Below, in pieces: positions 1 to 6,938 of a stretch of 18,548 nt of DNA. The stretch is from NCBI GenBank assembly GCA_938082915.1, contig CALKCG010000164.1, positions 1 to 18,548 on the forward strand. Reading direction: 5' to 3'. Position 1 is the first letter of the stretch. Every line of letters begins with the position of its first letter. This stretch comes from an uncultured archaeon. GTDB taxonomy: Archaea; Thermoproteota; CALKCG01; B24. Below the pieces are notes generated by a model. It saw only the letters and a program-made list of their open reading frames with translations. It did not search any database and was not told the DNA's origin. Both the position numbers and the translations under genes were made by a program.

Positions 1-2
1 TG

Positions 3-368
3 AGGCAGTCTCTGATATATTTAGAGAATGCTAGAAGTGAAATCGAGAAGGGGAATAGTGAAAAGGCGAGCGAATTCTTATGGGGAAGCGTAGTGGAAGC
101 CCTTAAGGCCTTCTTAATGGCGAGAAGGGGTATTCCAATTAGGTCTCACGGCGAATTCTGGGATCTCGCAAGAGAGCTTTCCAAAGAGTGTAATGACGAA
201 GACATTTATGTGATTTTCCGCGAGGCAAATTCACTCCACAGCAACTTCTATGAAGTAAGTCTCAAACCGGAGGACGTTATGATAAGCTTAGAACGCATAA
301 GGATCTTGGTGGGGAAGCTCCTCGATATCGCACGTTTAGACCTTACTAGGCTTACTGAAGAAGCGTAG
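3..368 (+). CDS. PaREP1-family protein (HEPN-like), 5' end outside window
   Basis: The frame beginning at base 3 is open to the TAG at 366-368, so the gene runs in from upstream. The GTG at 93 is internal, because the residues before it (IEKGNSEKASEFLWGS) are the conserved part of the family. PaREP1 hallmarks are visible: the EKASEFLWGSVVEALKAF helix, the SHGEFWDLARELS helix, and the ANSLHSNFYE motif near the C-terminus. PaREP1 proteins are small all-helical proteins expanded in many copies in Pyrobaculum and other crenarchaea and are related to HEPN domains. Their function is not established, although HEPN relatives include RNases and toxins. The visible part is 121 codons, close to a whole family member, so little is missing. 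No partner nucleotidyltransferase is in view. The family call is fairly secure; any function would be a guess. Confidence 0.7.
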   Translation, partial: RQSLIYLENARSEIEKGNSEKASEFLWGSVVEALKAFLMARRGIPIRSHGEFWDLARELSKECNDEDIYVIFREANSLHSNFYEVSLKPEDVMISLERIRILVGKLLDIARLDLTRLTEEA

Positions 369-426
369 CCAATACTTAATCCATCAGATAAGACTGCCGT
401 TTAAATTCTCCTACATAGGCAACTAT

Positions 427-444
427 AGAAAAACCTTTAAAAAT
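427..444 (+). promoter_or_regulatory. Archaeal BRE/TATA promoter of tRNA-Gln
   Basis: An A-rich stretch followed by CTTTAAAAAT (435-444) is centred about 29 bases before the first base of the tRNA, the expected distance for an archaeal TBP/TFB promoter. No other TATA-like box lies between the PaREP1 stop and the tRNA. Confidence 0.55.
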
Positions 445-468
445 GGCTTAAAGACTTAGCTATATTGA

Positions 469-541
469 AGCCCGGTGGTGTAGTGGCCAAGCATGGAGGC
501 CTTTGGAGCCTCCGACGGGAGTTCGAATCTCCCCCGGGCTA
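469..541 (+). tRNA. tRNA-Gln (anticodon TTG)
   Basis: A full cloverleaf can be folded. The acceptor stem AGCCCGG (469-475) pairs with CCGGGCT (534-540), and A541 is the discriminator. The anticodon stem GAGGC/GCCTC (496-500, 508-512) encloses the loop CTTTGGA, giving anticodon TTG at 503-505, which reads CAA for glutamine. The T-arm is GGGAG-TTCGAAT-CTCCC. The gene is 73 bases long, has no intron, and CCA is not encoded (the next bases are CTTCC). In archaea tRNA-Gln is usually charged through Glu-tRNA-Gln and the GatDE amidotransferase. No second copy of its 3' end was seen in the window, so there is no sign of use as an integration site here. Confidence 0.95.
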
Positions 542-566
542 CTTCCACCATTAGTTTGCATATGTT

Positions 567-740
567 TTATTTCCTCTCTAGAGTTGGGATTCTTTTACTA
601 GTAAACACATGGTCGTGGATTATCGCATTAACCAGTTACTGTAGGTTTTCGAATTCTAGTTTCCCAATCCCCTCCATAAGGATGGGCTACGCTTCCACTC
701 TTATAGAGGCTCCAACAGCCTTCCAATCTGAAGCGGGCAT
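567..740 (-). pseudogene. Small decayed reading frame, unidentified
   Basis: Reading from an ATG at 740 gives 57 codons to a TAA at 569-567 with two in-frame stops, after MPASDWKAVGASIRVEA and after ILMEGIGKLEFENLQ. The final part reads LVNAIIHDHVFTSKRIPTLE and looks protein-like. A TTTAAATA box at 783-790 lies upstream in the right sense. I recognise no family. It may be a dead small gene or chance, and no other frame here is convincing. Confidence 0.2.
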
Positions 741-1000
741 ATCTACTTACCATACCTTTACTTTAAACTTACGCTTCAAAGCTATTTAAACCCGAGGTCT
801 TATGAAGAACGAAATAACGGTTTTATACGCCATGGGGTTTAAAGTAGAAGGGGTGGGTGAAAATAGGCCTTCTGATAAGCTTTAGAAAAGCTTTTGGAAA
901 AACGATTCTAAAGGCTTTTACGATTAGCTTCTGGAAAGCCAAGATTTTAAAGATGTAGATTTCATAGGTGAAAAGACCTAGGAGGGGGTCTGCTGATTTT

Positions 1001-1053
1001 CCATACAAATCCATACAACAACCATACAAAAACCATAGAGAGGACACCCATAC
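1001..1053. repeat. Five CCATAC repeats at about one helical turn spacing
   Basis: CCATA(C/G) begins at 1001, 1011, 1022, 1033 and 1048. The first three copies continue as CCATACAA, and the spacing is 10, 11, 11 and 15 bases. They sit in a stretch of about 1 kb with no secure gene. Evenly phased short repeats could bind a protein on one face of the DNA, or could be a simple low-complexity tract. Confidence 0.4.
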
Positions 1054-1164
1054 ATAAAGTAAGTCTAGAGGACGACTGAAGGAAAATATCATGGTTAAAA
1101 CTACAGGGTGAAGGAGATAGGCTCTGTTAAAAGCGTTTCTTTACCTTTATTTCTGTTAAATTTT

Positions 1165-1395
1165 TCAATCAAATTTCTTGGTGAAAAACAATAGAGAAGA
1201 GCTTTTGAATTTCCATAGAGAATTTCCCATTAAAAGTGAGGGGAATAGACCTCTAATCTTCGGCATTTTTCCGTCTACCGTCGTTTTAAGCTCGTAATGT
1301 TTTCCGCAGTGCCTCATTATGGATATGCATTCTTGCTTTGGCGTACAACTCACCTGATGAAAGTGTTGGAGTAGATTCTGCTTAAGTTCTTTCAA
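1165..1395 (-). CDS. Hypothetical small protein, uncertain
   Basis: This is a 76-residue frame from a TTG at 1395. Protein-like sequence continues upstream of that TTG (HPREYRRHSKALKEL) to a stop without an ATG or GTG, so the gene may start at TTG or may have lost its N-terminus. A TATA-like GTATAAGG lies at about 1430-1440 on the minus strand, placing a transcript start near 1410. The protein is basic and rather Cys/His-rich (CTPKQEC, MRHCGKHYEL) and shows no membrane segment or motif that I recognise. It is isolated from other genes. It may be a real small gene, a relic, or a chance frame. Confidence 0.25.
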   Translation of the reverse strand: MKELKQNLLQHFHQVSCTPKQECISIMRHCGKHYELKTTVDGKMPKIRGLFPSLLMGNSLWKFKSSSLLFFTKKFD

Positions 1396-1533
1396 CGCCT
1401 TCGAGTGCCTGCGGTATTCTCGTGGATGAAGCCCTTATACGTACGTTTACCTCCTAACGAACTATAGGCATTACATTGAGAGTAAAGGTTAATTAAATCA
1501 GTTTACGTGGTTCAATGACGTGGAGGAGATTAG

Positions 1534-1908
1534 TTGACCGAGGAGGGCATCGATGCGGCTTTGGTGACTGCTGAAGAAATTCTAAAATACGCTGAAGAGG
1601 AGTTTAAGAAAGCAATTAAAGTAGGAGATTTAATGCTCTATAGAAATGCCGTAGACAAAGCTTTCCTCTCCATGGTGGTTGCCGTAAACTCCTACATAAG
1701 CCGAAGATTGAAGATAACACCCAAATCCCACGGCGAGCGCAGGTCTCTGCTTAGAAAGATGGATCGAGAAGACTTAAGAGCCCTCTACAGCGACATTATG
1801 GAAACACTACATGACGAGGCTTTTTACAATGGGATTTACAATCCAGAAGAGGCTGAGTATGCCATTAGACAAGTCAAGAAGATGCTTGAGGAACTTAGGA
1901 AAAGCTAG
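1534..1908 (+). CDS. HEPN-like small helical protein
   Basis: This is a 124-residue all-helical protein. The TTG start at 1534 is chosen because GGAGGAG (1521-1527) lies just upstream at good ribosome-binding spacing; the nearby ATG at 1515 is out of frame. The pattern resembles archaeal HEPN-type proteins: an N-terminal helix with YRNAVDKAFLSMVVAVNSYI, the KSHGERRSLLRKM segment at about 64-76, then METLHDEAFYNGIYNPEEAEYAI at the end. HEPN domains are often RNases or toxins in two-gene modules with a nucleotidyltransferase (MNT) antitoxin. No such partner is adjacent, so it may be solitary or related to PaREP1-type proteins. The canonical R-x4-6-H active-site motif is not clear, and a catalytic role is therefore uncertain. 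Confidence 0.6.
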   Translation: MTEEGIDAALVTAEEILKYAEEEFKKAIKVGDLMLYRNAVDKAFLSMVVAVNSYISRRLKITPKSHGERRSLLRKMDREDLRALYSDIMETLHDEAFYNGIYNPEEAEYAIRQVKKMLEELRKS

Positions 1909-2037
1909 AGACTCAGCATCTTTACCTTCTCCATCTTACACCACTTCACGTACGCTAGTGCCTTAGAACAGAAGATCGACATATTAAAGAGTCTTAACGA
2001 TGTTTGTCGTGGAAAAGTATGGGGGTTTGAATAAAAT

Positions 2038-2057
2038 GTAAAGCTCTAGAGCTTTAC
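2038..2057. terminator. 20-bp perfect palindrome downstream of the protease gene
   Basis: Bases 2038-2057 are fully self-complementary (centre AGCTCTAGAGCT). As RNA it gives an 8-bp stem with a CTAG loop, 59 bases past the stop of the minus-strand protease gene and about 130 bases past the end of the plus-strand HEPN gene. It lies between two converging genes, so it may help end transcription from either side. A protein-binding site is the alternative. No strong T-run follows it. Confidence 0.3.
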
Positions 2058-2115
2058 TCACTCGTTAACGTTGCCTCTATGGAGCTGCCTAAAAATAGTT
2101 GGAGGTTTACGTGTG

Positions 2116-3114
2116 CTACGCGCTTATTTTCAATCCGCTGATTATGTACTTCGCTTTACAGACGACGGCTACGGTACTGCTTCCAGCAAACGCAAGTCCA
2201 ACGAATGCTCCATTTTTATCCACTGGGCTTCCACTGTCTCCGCTTTCAAGGAATGGCTGCTTTACCAGTATTTGATCGTAGAATATTGCCCACTTCGAGT
2301 TTGTGTACCAGACTTTAACAGTAGCCGAAGTATCGGTCACATTGTTTTCAGTCACTCCCGTCGTCCTTCCAGACTTCCTAACGGTATCCCCTAGCACTAC
2401 TTCGTATGACCCACTTATTGTATACGTAGTTTTGCCGTCGGCTCCGAGCACTTCATAAGCTAAATATTCGTCTATCGTTAGCTTTGCTATTGCGGCGTCT
2501 GCATAGTTCTTACCTCTGGGTCCGAAAGTGATCGTTATGTATTTGTAAAGCTCCGCAATTTTATCTGCGTCAGTATCGTCATCGTAAGTCCCCGGTTGTA
2601 GTGTGGGCGTACCTATTGGGAGGAACTTCGCATTCTTATCCATTGCTATGACGTGAGCATTGCTGAGAACATAGTAGTATCCGTCAGGGCCTTTAACAAC
2701 AATGCCGAGGGTTCCAGCCATTTTCCCTCCGAAGGCAGCCTCTGGGACGCCGATGGAAATTCCCCCGGAAACCGGTCTAACTCTGCCTGTTCTACTTACT
2801 GATTCTTCGTACGTATATGAGGGCTTCTTAAGCTGTAATAGCGATAGTGCTTCTATCTTGCCCGTCACTACGACCTCTACTTTGAACCCCATTATGCTGC
2901 TTGGCACTTTACCCTTGTACTTCTCATGCTCTATGTAGACGATTATCTTAGGTGGGTCTTCACGATGGCTTATCCCCGCTATGCCCTCTTGTGGGAGTAG
3001 AACCTCTTCGGCGTACTTCCTAGCTTCTTTGATGCTTGGAGAGGCATGTACACTTCCAACGGCGAAACTAGAAATTACCAAGAAGATGGTCAATATTACA
3101 GATGCGAACTTCAT
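2116..3114 (-). CDS. Secreted trypsin-fold (chymotrypsin-like) serine protease
   Basis: The protein carries an N-terminal signal peptide (MKFASVILTIFLVISS..., likely cleavage after VHA) and then about 300 residues outside the membrane with no C-terminal anchor. Counted from the ATG at 3114, the catalytic triad is His154 in VLSNAHVIA, Asp206 in YADAAIAKL, and Ser294 in ESGDSGSPV, the typical serine-protease GDSGSP box. An N-terminal region of about 110 residues before the protease fold (PPKIIVYIEHEKYKGKVPS, then VEVVVTGKI) resembles a propeptide or inhibitory domain. A GTG at 3126 would add four residues with two acidic ones before the signal; the ATG makes a better signal peptide and has GGATGAT just upstream. 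It probably digests external proteins at the cell surface or in the medium. The gene is isolated, with long non-coding flanks. Confidence 0.8.
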   Translation of the reverse strand: MKFASVILTIFLVISSFAVGSVHASPSIKEARKYAEEVLLPQEGIAGISHREDPPKIIVYIEHEKYKGKVPSSIMGFKVEVVVTGKIEALSLLQLKKPSYTYEESVSRTGRVRPVSGGISIGVPEAAFGGKMAGTLGIVVKGPDGYYYVLSNAHVIAMDKNAKFLPIGTPTLQPGTYDDDTDADKIAELYKYITITFGPRGKNYADAAIAKLTIDEYLAYEVLGADGKTTYTISGSYEVVLGDTVRKSGRTTGVTENNVTDTSATVKVWYTNSKWAIFYDQILVKQPFLESGDSGSPVDKNGAFVGLAFAGSSTVAVVCKAKYIISGLKISA

Positions 3115-3192
3115 ATCATCCGTCACTGAAAATTTATATGCATCGCTTCCATTTAAGGTTTTCCAGATGAGCCTTTTGCGGCAAAATCATGG

Positions 3193-3200
3193 TTTATATC
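3193..3200 (-). promoter_or_regulatory. Candidate TATA box for the secreted protease
   Basis: GATATAAA on the minus strand would start a transcript near 3170, giving a leader of about 55 bases. A second AT-rich box (minus-strand ATATAAAT, 3132-3139) is closer, but would place the start slightly inside the gene. The choice between them is uncertain. Confidence 0.3.
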
Positions 3201-3416
3201 CATAGAGAAATAGATGAATTTAAATGCAATTTTCCTATGACTAAGTGTTTACATGGATTTCAGCACCTAAAAATACATCCTGATATTGTAAAATTCACCG
3301 ACGACTTTAAAATACGAAAGTCTCTTTCCATTAATCGACGATCCTGTAGAATTCACTTGAATAAATAGACGTATTAAATGCAAGATTTTCGGAGAAAACC
3401 CGTTAAACTGCTTTGT

Positions 3417-3827
3417 TTAAAAGTATGATGCTATCGCGTAAACGAAGCTGTGCATAGCTTTTTCTCTACCGTCATTTTCAAGAAAGTAGAGGTTTTAACT
3501 CCGTCGATACTCATCTATGTTTCCAAAGTTGCCCTCGGGCCTTTTGGGACTCTTATTATACCAAAAATTTTCTATTAACGATATGTTTTGAGGCATTCTT
3601 CCGTAACGTTTCTCAGCGTTAGAAAACCGCAGTTATGCATTCTCATCCCCGGTTTAAGCTTTGAACAGTCTGTGATATTCTCTAAATGATTTGATAACCT
3701 TGGCTTTAAGGCCTCTGCCTCTAAAGGGGTTCAGCTTCATACAATTCAATGTCTCCTACGCCTTCTCCAACTCTGCTTAACATAAGTTTGTATAAGCTCC
3801 TTTTTAGCCTCACATGCCGTTGAAATG
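3417..3827 (-). pseudogene. Frameshifted unidentified gene relic
   Basis: The 809-base gap 3127-3935 has no intact gene, but on the minus strand protein-like stretches follow one another in different frames: RHVRLKRSLYKLMLSRVGEG from about 3820, then RGRGLKAKVIKSFREYHRLF, then PQNISLIENFWYN at about 3590, and finally NLYFLENDGREKAMHSFVYA ending with a TAA at 3419-3417. Just beyond that stop, TTAAAC/GTTTAA form a 6-bp hairpin (3404-3421 region). The order and common strand suggest one decayed gene with several indels. I cannot name the family. The rest of the gap (3127-3416 and 3828-3935) shows nothing clear. Confidence 0.3.
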
Positions 3828-3935
3828 TTAAAATAGTCATGGCTGTGTTTAAATAATTGTGAATTCTCCGTAGTACTCCTCGATTTTATTGGAAATTTTC
3901 AAATAAATGGGAGTTATTAACTCTTGGTAGGTTAA

Positions 3936-4280
3936 ATGGAAATAGTTGGAGTCGACGATAAAGGTAGGATGGGTATTCTTAAAAGCATAAGACGAAAAGC
4001 TGAAGTGAAAGAGAGGAGCCACGTCTCAGTTGAGGTCAAGGAGAAAAATCATAATGCGGCAAGTAAATACTATGGAGCGTTTAAAATAGTCAAATGGCCT
4101 GAAGACTTAGATGAATTCCTCATAGAAGCTGTAAAGAAATGGTGGAGGCAGAAAACTACGCAAACCCATAACCCGACCTTCTATACTAATCTTATCTTCG
4201 GCTCTCTCCCTGTGTCTATGAGCATTCTCATGTACTTTAAAGCCGCTTTAACCCGCCTATCCACTACGTCTATGCCCTGA
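3936..4280 (+). CDS. Degenerate AbrB/MazE-type antitoxin, probably non-functional
   Basis: The first ~75 residues match archaeal AbrB/SpoVT swapped-hairpin antitoxins, the VapB-type partners of PIN toxins: VDDKGRMGILKSIRRKAEVKERSHVSVEV, then KYYGAFKIVKWPEDLDEFLIEAVKKWWRQK. Several conserved points are damaged. The invariant Pro of the IPK motif is Leu (GILK), the usual Gly residues of the KxGD turn are Glu/Arg, and the linker before KYYGAF is short, with a better-looking linker in another frame. After WWRQK the frame reads on for about 40 residues that run antisense over the end of the neighbouring isomerase gene and look non-native, so the true end was probably near 4160. No PIN-domain toxin is adjacent. 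Likely a decaying orphan antitoxin. Confidence 0.5.
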   Translation: MEIVGVDDKGRMGILKSIRRKAEVKERSHVSVEVKEKNHNAASKYYGAFKIVKWPEDLDEFLIEAVKKWWRQKTTQTHNPTFYTNLIFGSLPVSMSILMYFKAALTRLSTTSMP

Positions 4281-5152
4281 GGCTTATGGCTTTCAAGCAC
4301 CGGAGCGCATTCTTCCGAGGCTATGAAGCCTTCATACCCTATTCTTTTAAGCTCGTTTACAAAGGCTGAGTAGTTTATACGGTCAGCCTTCATCCAAGGA
4401 TATATCCCACGCTTAATCACTATCGTTCCATCTTCTGTGAGGTCGAAAGAATGCGAGCCGTAGTGTGAATGCACAATACCTACCTCCCGGCAGGATTCTA
4501 CGGCCCTATGTATGTATTCATCGCTCTGATCTACGAATAACGGTACATCTAGGCATAGCTTAACGTTATCCATATTCACTTCTTTAACCATTTGAAGGGC
4601 GTCTTCATACCCATAGTTTATCACGGGAGGGTGGTTCTGAAGGGCAACGGTAATACCGTATTCTTCAGCCCATTTAGCGGTCTCTCTTATTCCTTCAACG
4701 GCAAGCCTCCACATTTCATCACTTGTTATGAAGTTTCTCTTGTAGTCGAAGATCTTACTGGCAAATTCGTACGTCCCAAGCCCCTCGTACCTACTAGTGC
4801 CAGTCCAAGCGGCGAAAACCTTCACTATTGAAACTTCAAGGTCTCTAGCGAGTTCTACCGCCTCCTTAACCATGCATAAATTGTTCTCCCTCTCTTCTAT
4901 AATCGGGCTTACGAAGTTTGACATAGTCTCTACGGCACAGAGTTTCACCCGGTGGGAGTCCGCCATCTCCTTAATACTCCGCCTTCTAGTCTTGTCCAAA
5001 TCGCATGGGAGAGCGACGGGCCTCTTAGTTTCAATAGATAATCCTTCAAAGCCAAATTCCCTAGCCTTAACTATCTGCTCCTCTAGAGATAAGGCCGATC
5101 CTCTATACCATAAACCACAGTAGGTTACAGTAAAAAGAGCCAGTTTAATCAA
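4181..5152 (-). CDS. Sugar-phosphate isomerase/epimerase-like TIM-barrel protein
   Basis: This 323-residue protein is of the xylose-isomerase-like / AP-endonuclease-2 superfamily, cytosolic with no signal. Barrel landmarks are FTVTYCGLWY at the N-terminus, LEEQIVKAREFGFEGLSI (about 23-40), VALQNHPPV (169-177), CLDVPLF (200-206), HSHYGSH (228-234) and IASEECAP (277-284). These strands normally carry the divalent-metal ligands; the candidates here are Asp202, His230 and Glu280/281, while the usual Glu of the LENH motif is Gln172. Members interconvert or dehydrate sugars and inositols, and the substrate cannot be read from sequence. The start is TTG at 5152. It diverges from the GH29 fucosidase gene with a 59-base shared promoter region, which suggests joint control and perhaps a role in handling a released sugar. 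Confidence 0.75.
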   Translation of the reverse strand: MIKLALFTVTYCGLWYRGSALSLEEQIVKAREFGFEGLSIETKRPVALPCDLDKTRRRSIKEMADSHRVKLCAVETMSNFVSPIIEERENNLCMVKEAVELARDLEVSIVKVFAAWTGTSRYEGLGTYEFASKIFDYKRNFITSDEMWRLAVEGIRETAKWAEEYGITVALQNHPPVINYGYEDALQMVKEVNMDNVKLCLDVPLFVDQSDEYIHRAVESCREVGIVHSHYGSHSFDLTEDGTIVIKRGIYPWMKADRINYSAFVNELKRIGYEGFIASEECAPVLESHKPQGIDVVDRRVKAALKYMRMLIDTGREPKIRLV

Positions 5153-5169
5153 ACAAACACCACCCCTAT

Positions 5170-5192
5170 AGTTAAATACTAGTTTAAGTATT
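5170..5192. promoter_or_regulatory. Overlapping divergent promoters, isomerase and fucosidase
   Basis: Between the two divergent genes lies a symmetric AT-rich core around TAAATACTAGTTTAAGTATT. A plus-strand box (GTTTAAGTATT, about 5182-5192) is about 25 bases before the ATG at 5212. A minus-strand box (AGTATTTAACTATA, about 5169-5182) is about 24-27 bases before the TTG at 5152. Both mRNAs would be leaderless or nearly so, and the two boxes overlap. Confidence 0.45.
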
Positions 5193-5211
5193 TGTAAGCT
5201 TTGGGGTTCAT

Positions 5212-6396
5212 ATGAGCGTTGAACGTGGAGAATGGTTCAGAGAGGCGCGCTTTGGAATGTTCATCCACTGGGGTCTCTACTCAATACTCGGCCGTGGAGA
5301 ATGGGTTATGTACCTTGAACACATACCAGTTGAAGAGTATTCGAAGCTTTCTGAGAAGTTTAAACCAACGAGGTTCAACCCAGACGAGTGGGTTTCCTAC
5401 GCTAAAGAAGCAGGTATGCGCTACATGGTTTTAACGAGTAGACACCACGACGGCTTCAGCCTATTCGATAGTAAGGTTTCGGACTACACGGCACCCAAGA
5501 CGGCGGCGGGTAGAGACCTAGTGGCAGAATTCGTTGAGGCATGCCATAAGGCTGGTATGCGCGTAGGCCTCTACTACAGCCTTCTAGATTGGAGGTGGCC
5601 TGCGTATTGGAATGGGCCTAAAAGAGACCCCGAAGGCTGGTCTAAGTTTCTAGAGTATGTTCATACTCAAGTCGAAGAGATATGTAGCAACTACGGTAAG
5701 CTCGACGTTTTATGGTATGATGGAGCATGGCCGTATAAGGCTGAAGACTGGAAGTCGGCTGAACTTAACGCTAAAGTCCGCAAACTCCAACCTGAAATAC
5801 TTATAAACAACCGCTCCGGACTTCCGGAAGACTTTGATACACCTGAGCAGCATGTCAGTTTCTCTCCCCCGGGTAGACTATGGGAGTCTTGCATGACTAC
5901 GACAGAGTACTTCTGGGGCTACTGTAGAGGAGACCCTTGGAGACCGACTAAAAGGCTTATTCAAACACTCGTAACCTGTGCAAGCGGCGAGGGGAATCTT
6001 CTGTTAAACGTTGGACCTAAAGCCGATGGGACGTTCCCAGCCGGAGCCATAAGGATACTTAGGGAAATAGGCTCTTGGATGAGGGTTAACGGTGAATCCA
6101 TATATGGCTCTGAGAGATGCCCATTCAGCACATCCGTTGGAACGTTCACTGCTAAAGGTAATAAGGTATATGTACATGTATTCAGGTGGCCTGGTAGGGA
6201 GGTGTGCGTAGCGGGTGTGGGTAATGACGTGAAGGATGCGTATATGCTGGCTACGGGCGAATACGTGAAGTTTTCCAAGACTGGTAGTAGAGTCTTCTTA
6301 AGGGGATTGCCCGCAAGAGCTCCAGACCCATACGATACGGTTATAGTCTTAGAGCTCGATGATAAACCACGCGGTTTAACGTTTAAAGTTGAATAG
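5212..6396 (+). CDS. GH29 alpha-L-fucosidase, cytosolic
   Basis: This 394-residue glycoside hydrolase of family 29 removes alpha-L-fucose from glycans with retention of configuration. Family landmarks appear in order: WFREARFGMFIHWGLYS (8-24), YAKEAGMRYMVLTSRHHDGF (63-82), SKVSDYTA (87-94), GMRVGLYYSLLDW (115-127), the nucleophile strand KLDVLWYDGAWP with Asp170, and LLLNVGPKADG (about 267-277), followed by a short C-terminal beta-sandwich. Many bacterial GH29 enzymes are exported; here no signal peptide exists, so fucosides must be imported first. The gene stands alone on its strand, diverges from the sugar isomerase, and is followed by a hairpin terminator. A remote relative with another deoxy-sugar specificity is possible, but the family is clear. 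Confidence 0.9.
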   Translation: MSVERGEWFREARFGMFIHWGLYSILGRGEWVMYLEHIPVEEYSKLSEKFKPTRFNPDEWVSYAKEAGMRYMVLTSRHHDGFSLFDSKVSDYTAPKTAAGRDLVAEFVEACHKAGMRVGLYYSLLDWRWPAYWNGPKRDPEGWSKFLEYVHTQVEEICSNYGKLDVLWYDGAWPYKAEDWKSAELNAKVRKLQPEILINNRSGLPEDFDTPEQHVSFSPPGRLWESCMTTTEYFWGYCRGDPWRPTKRLIQTLVTCASGEGNLLLNVGPKADGTFPAGAIRILREIGSWMRVNGESIYGSERCPFSTSVGTFTAKGNKVYVHVFRWPGREVCVAGVGNDVKDAYMLATGEYVKFSKTGSRVFLRGLPARAPDPYDTVIVLELDDKPRGLTFKVE

Positions 6397-6452
6397 CGAT
6401 TGTAAAGTCAATTCCATTTCCTACTTTTATTTTTAAAGCATTCAGTCTAAGT

Positions 6453-6498
6453 AAAGCCGTGGCTTTTTCCTTTAAACGCTTAGCGTTTAAAGCGTTTT
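6453..6498. terminator. Double hairpin, bidirectional terminator
   Basis: AAAGCC-GT-GGCTTT followed by TTT (about 6453-6468) is followed at once by a perfect 10-bp hairpin, CTTTAAACGC (6470-6479), loop TTA, GCGTTTAAAG (6483-6492), with GCGTTTTT after it on the plus strand. It sits between the converging ends of the fucosidase and the DUF2258 gene and covers the stop codon (6487-6489) of the latter, so it probably ends both transcripts. Confidence 0.5.
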
Positions 6499-6918
6499 TA
6501 AAAGCTCTTCTAAACCCTTCTTCAGATTTTCCAACTGTCTTCTATAGTATTCTTTTTCAGTTTCGGCTTTTCTAAGCGCTTCTTCCAATTCTCTTATCTT
6601 AGCCTCATAAGTCTGCTTTACATCCATTTCAAAGACGAGTCTTTCTATGTGAGGATCTTCAAACAATAATTCACCTTTATCTTTATCGTAGAACGCTTTA
6701 ACGCTGATTCTCACAAAGTCTCCTTTACCGAGTTTAAGTTCTTCTACGAGTTTTCCATAGAGTATTTGATTAAGCTTAGCTATGTCTCTAAGTATTACAT
6801 CTCGAGGCACCAAAGTCTTAAAGACAGCCAACGCCACTTTCCTAAGCTTACCTGCATATAAAGCAGCTGGGATGACACCAGTTCTGAGCTCGACTTTCTC
6901 TGAAGATTGTATAGACAT
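6487..6918 (-). CDS. DUF2258 / ThermoDBP-like single-stranded nucleic-acid-binding protein
   Basis: This is a 143-residue protein. Residues ~10-95 match the DUF2258 pattern, a start of the type LRTGVIPAALYAGKLRKVAL and a second helix DIAKLNQILYGKLVEELKLG, followed by strands (KGDFVRISVKAFYD, GELLFEDPHIERLVFEM). Residues ~103-142 form a clear coiled coil (EAKIRELEEALRKAETEKEYY). ThermoDBP of Thermoproteales, which replaces SSB there, belongs to this family, and its relatives carry a C-terminal leucine zipper for oligomerisation. This supports a TACK-archaeal host. A TATA box at about 6940-6950 sits one promoter length from the ATG, so the mRNA is probably leaderless. It shares no obvious function with the surrounding sugar genes. 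The family call comes from pattern recognition and I am not certain of it. Confidence 0.55.
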   Translation of the reverse strand: MSIQSSEKVELRTGVIPAALYAGKLRKVALAVFKTLVPRDVILRDIAKLNQILYGKLVEELKLGKGDFVRISVKAFYDKDKGELLFEDPHIERLVFEMDVKQTYEAKIRELEEALRKAETEKEYYRRQLENLKKGLEELLKTL

Positions 6919-6938
6919 TCAAGAAGTAGTTTTTCTAC

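Noticed and set aside
469..541. tRNA-Gln as an integration attachment site for the accessory region to its right
   Set aside because: No duplicate of the tRNA 3' end and no integrase gene were found in the window.
493..789. 98-codon plus-strand open frame
   Set aside because: It begins inside the tRNA-Gln gene and has no protein-like composition or family match; it is a chance frame.
823..1092. 89-codon minus-strand open frame rich in Phe/Leu/Trp
   Set aside because: It is low complexity, caused by the TTGTATGG repeats and T-rich DNA, with no ribosome site or recognised pattern.
2071..2394. Plus-strand frames over the protease gene, and similar antisense frames over the fucosidase, namZ, kinase and murQ genes
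   Set aside because: All lie antisense to strongly supported genes and show no domain pattern of their own.
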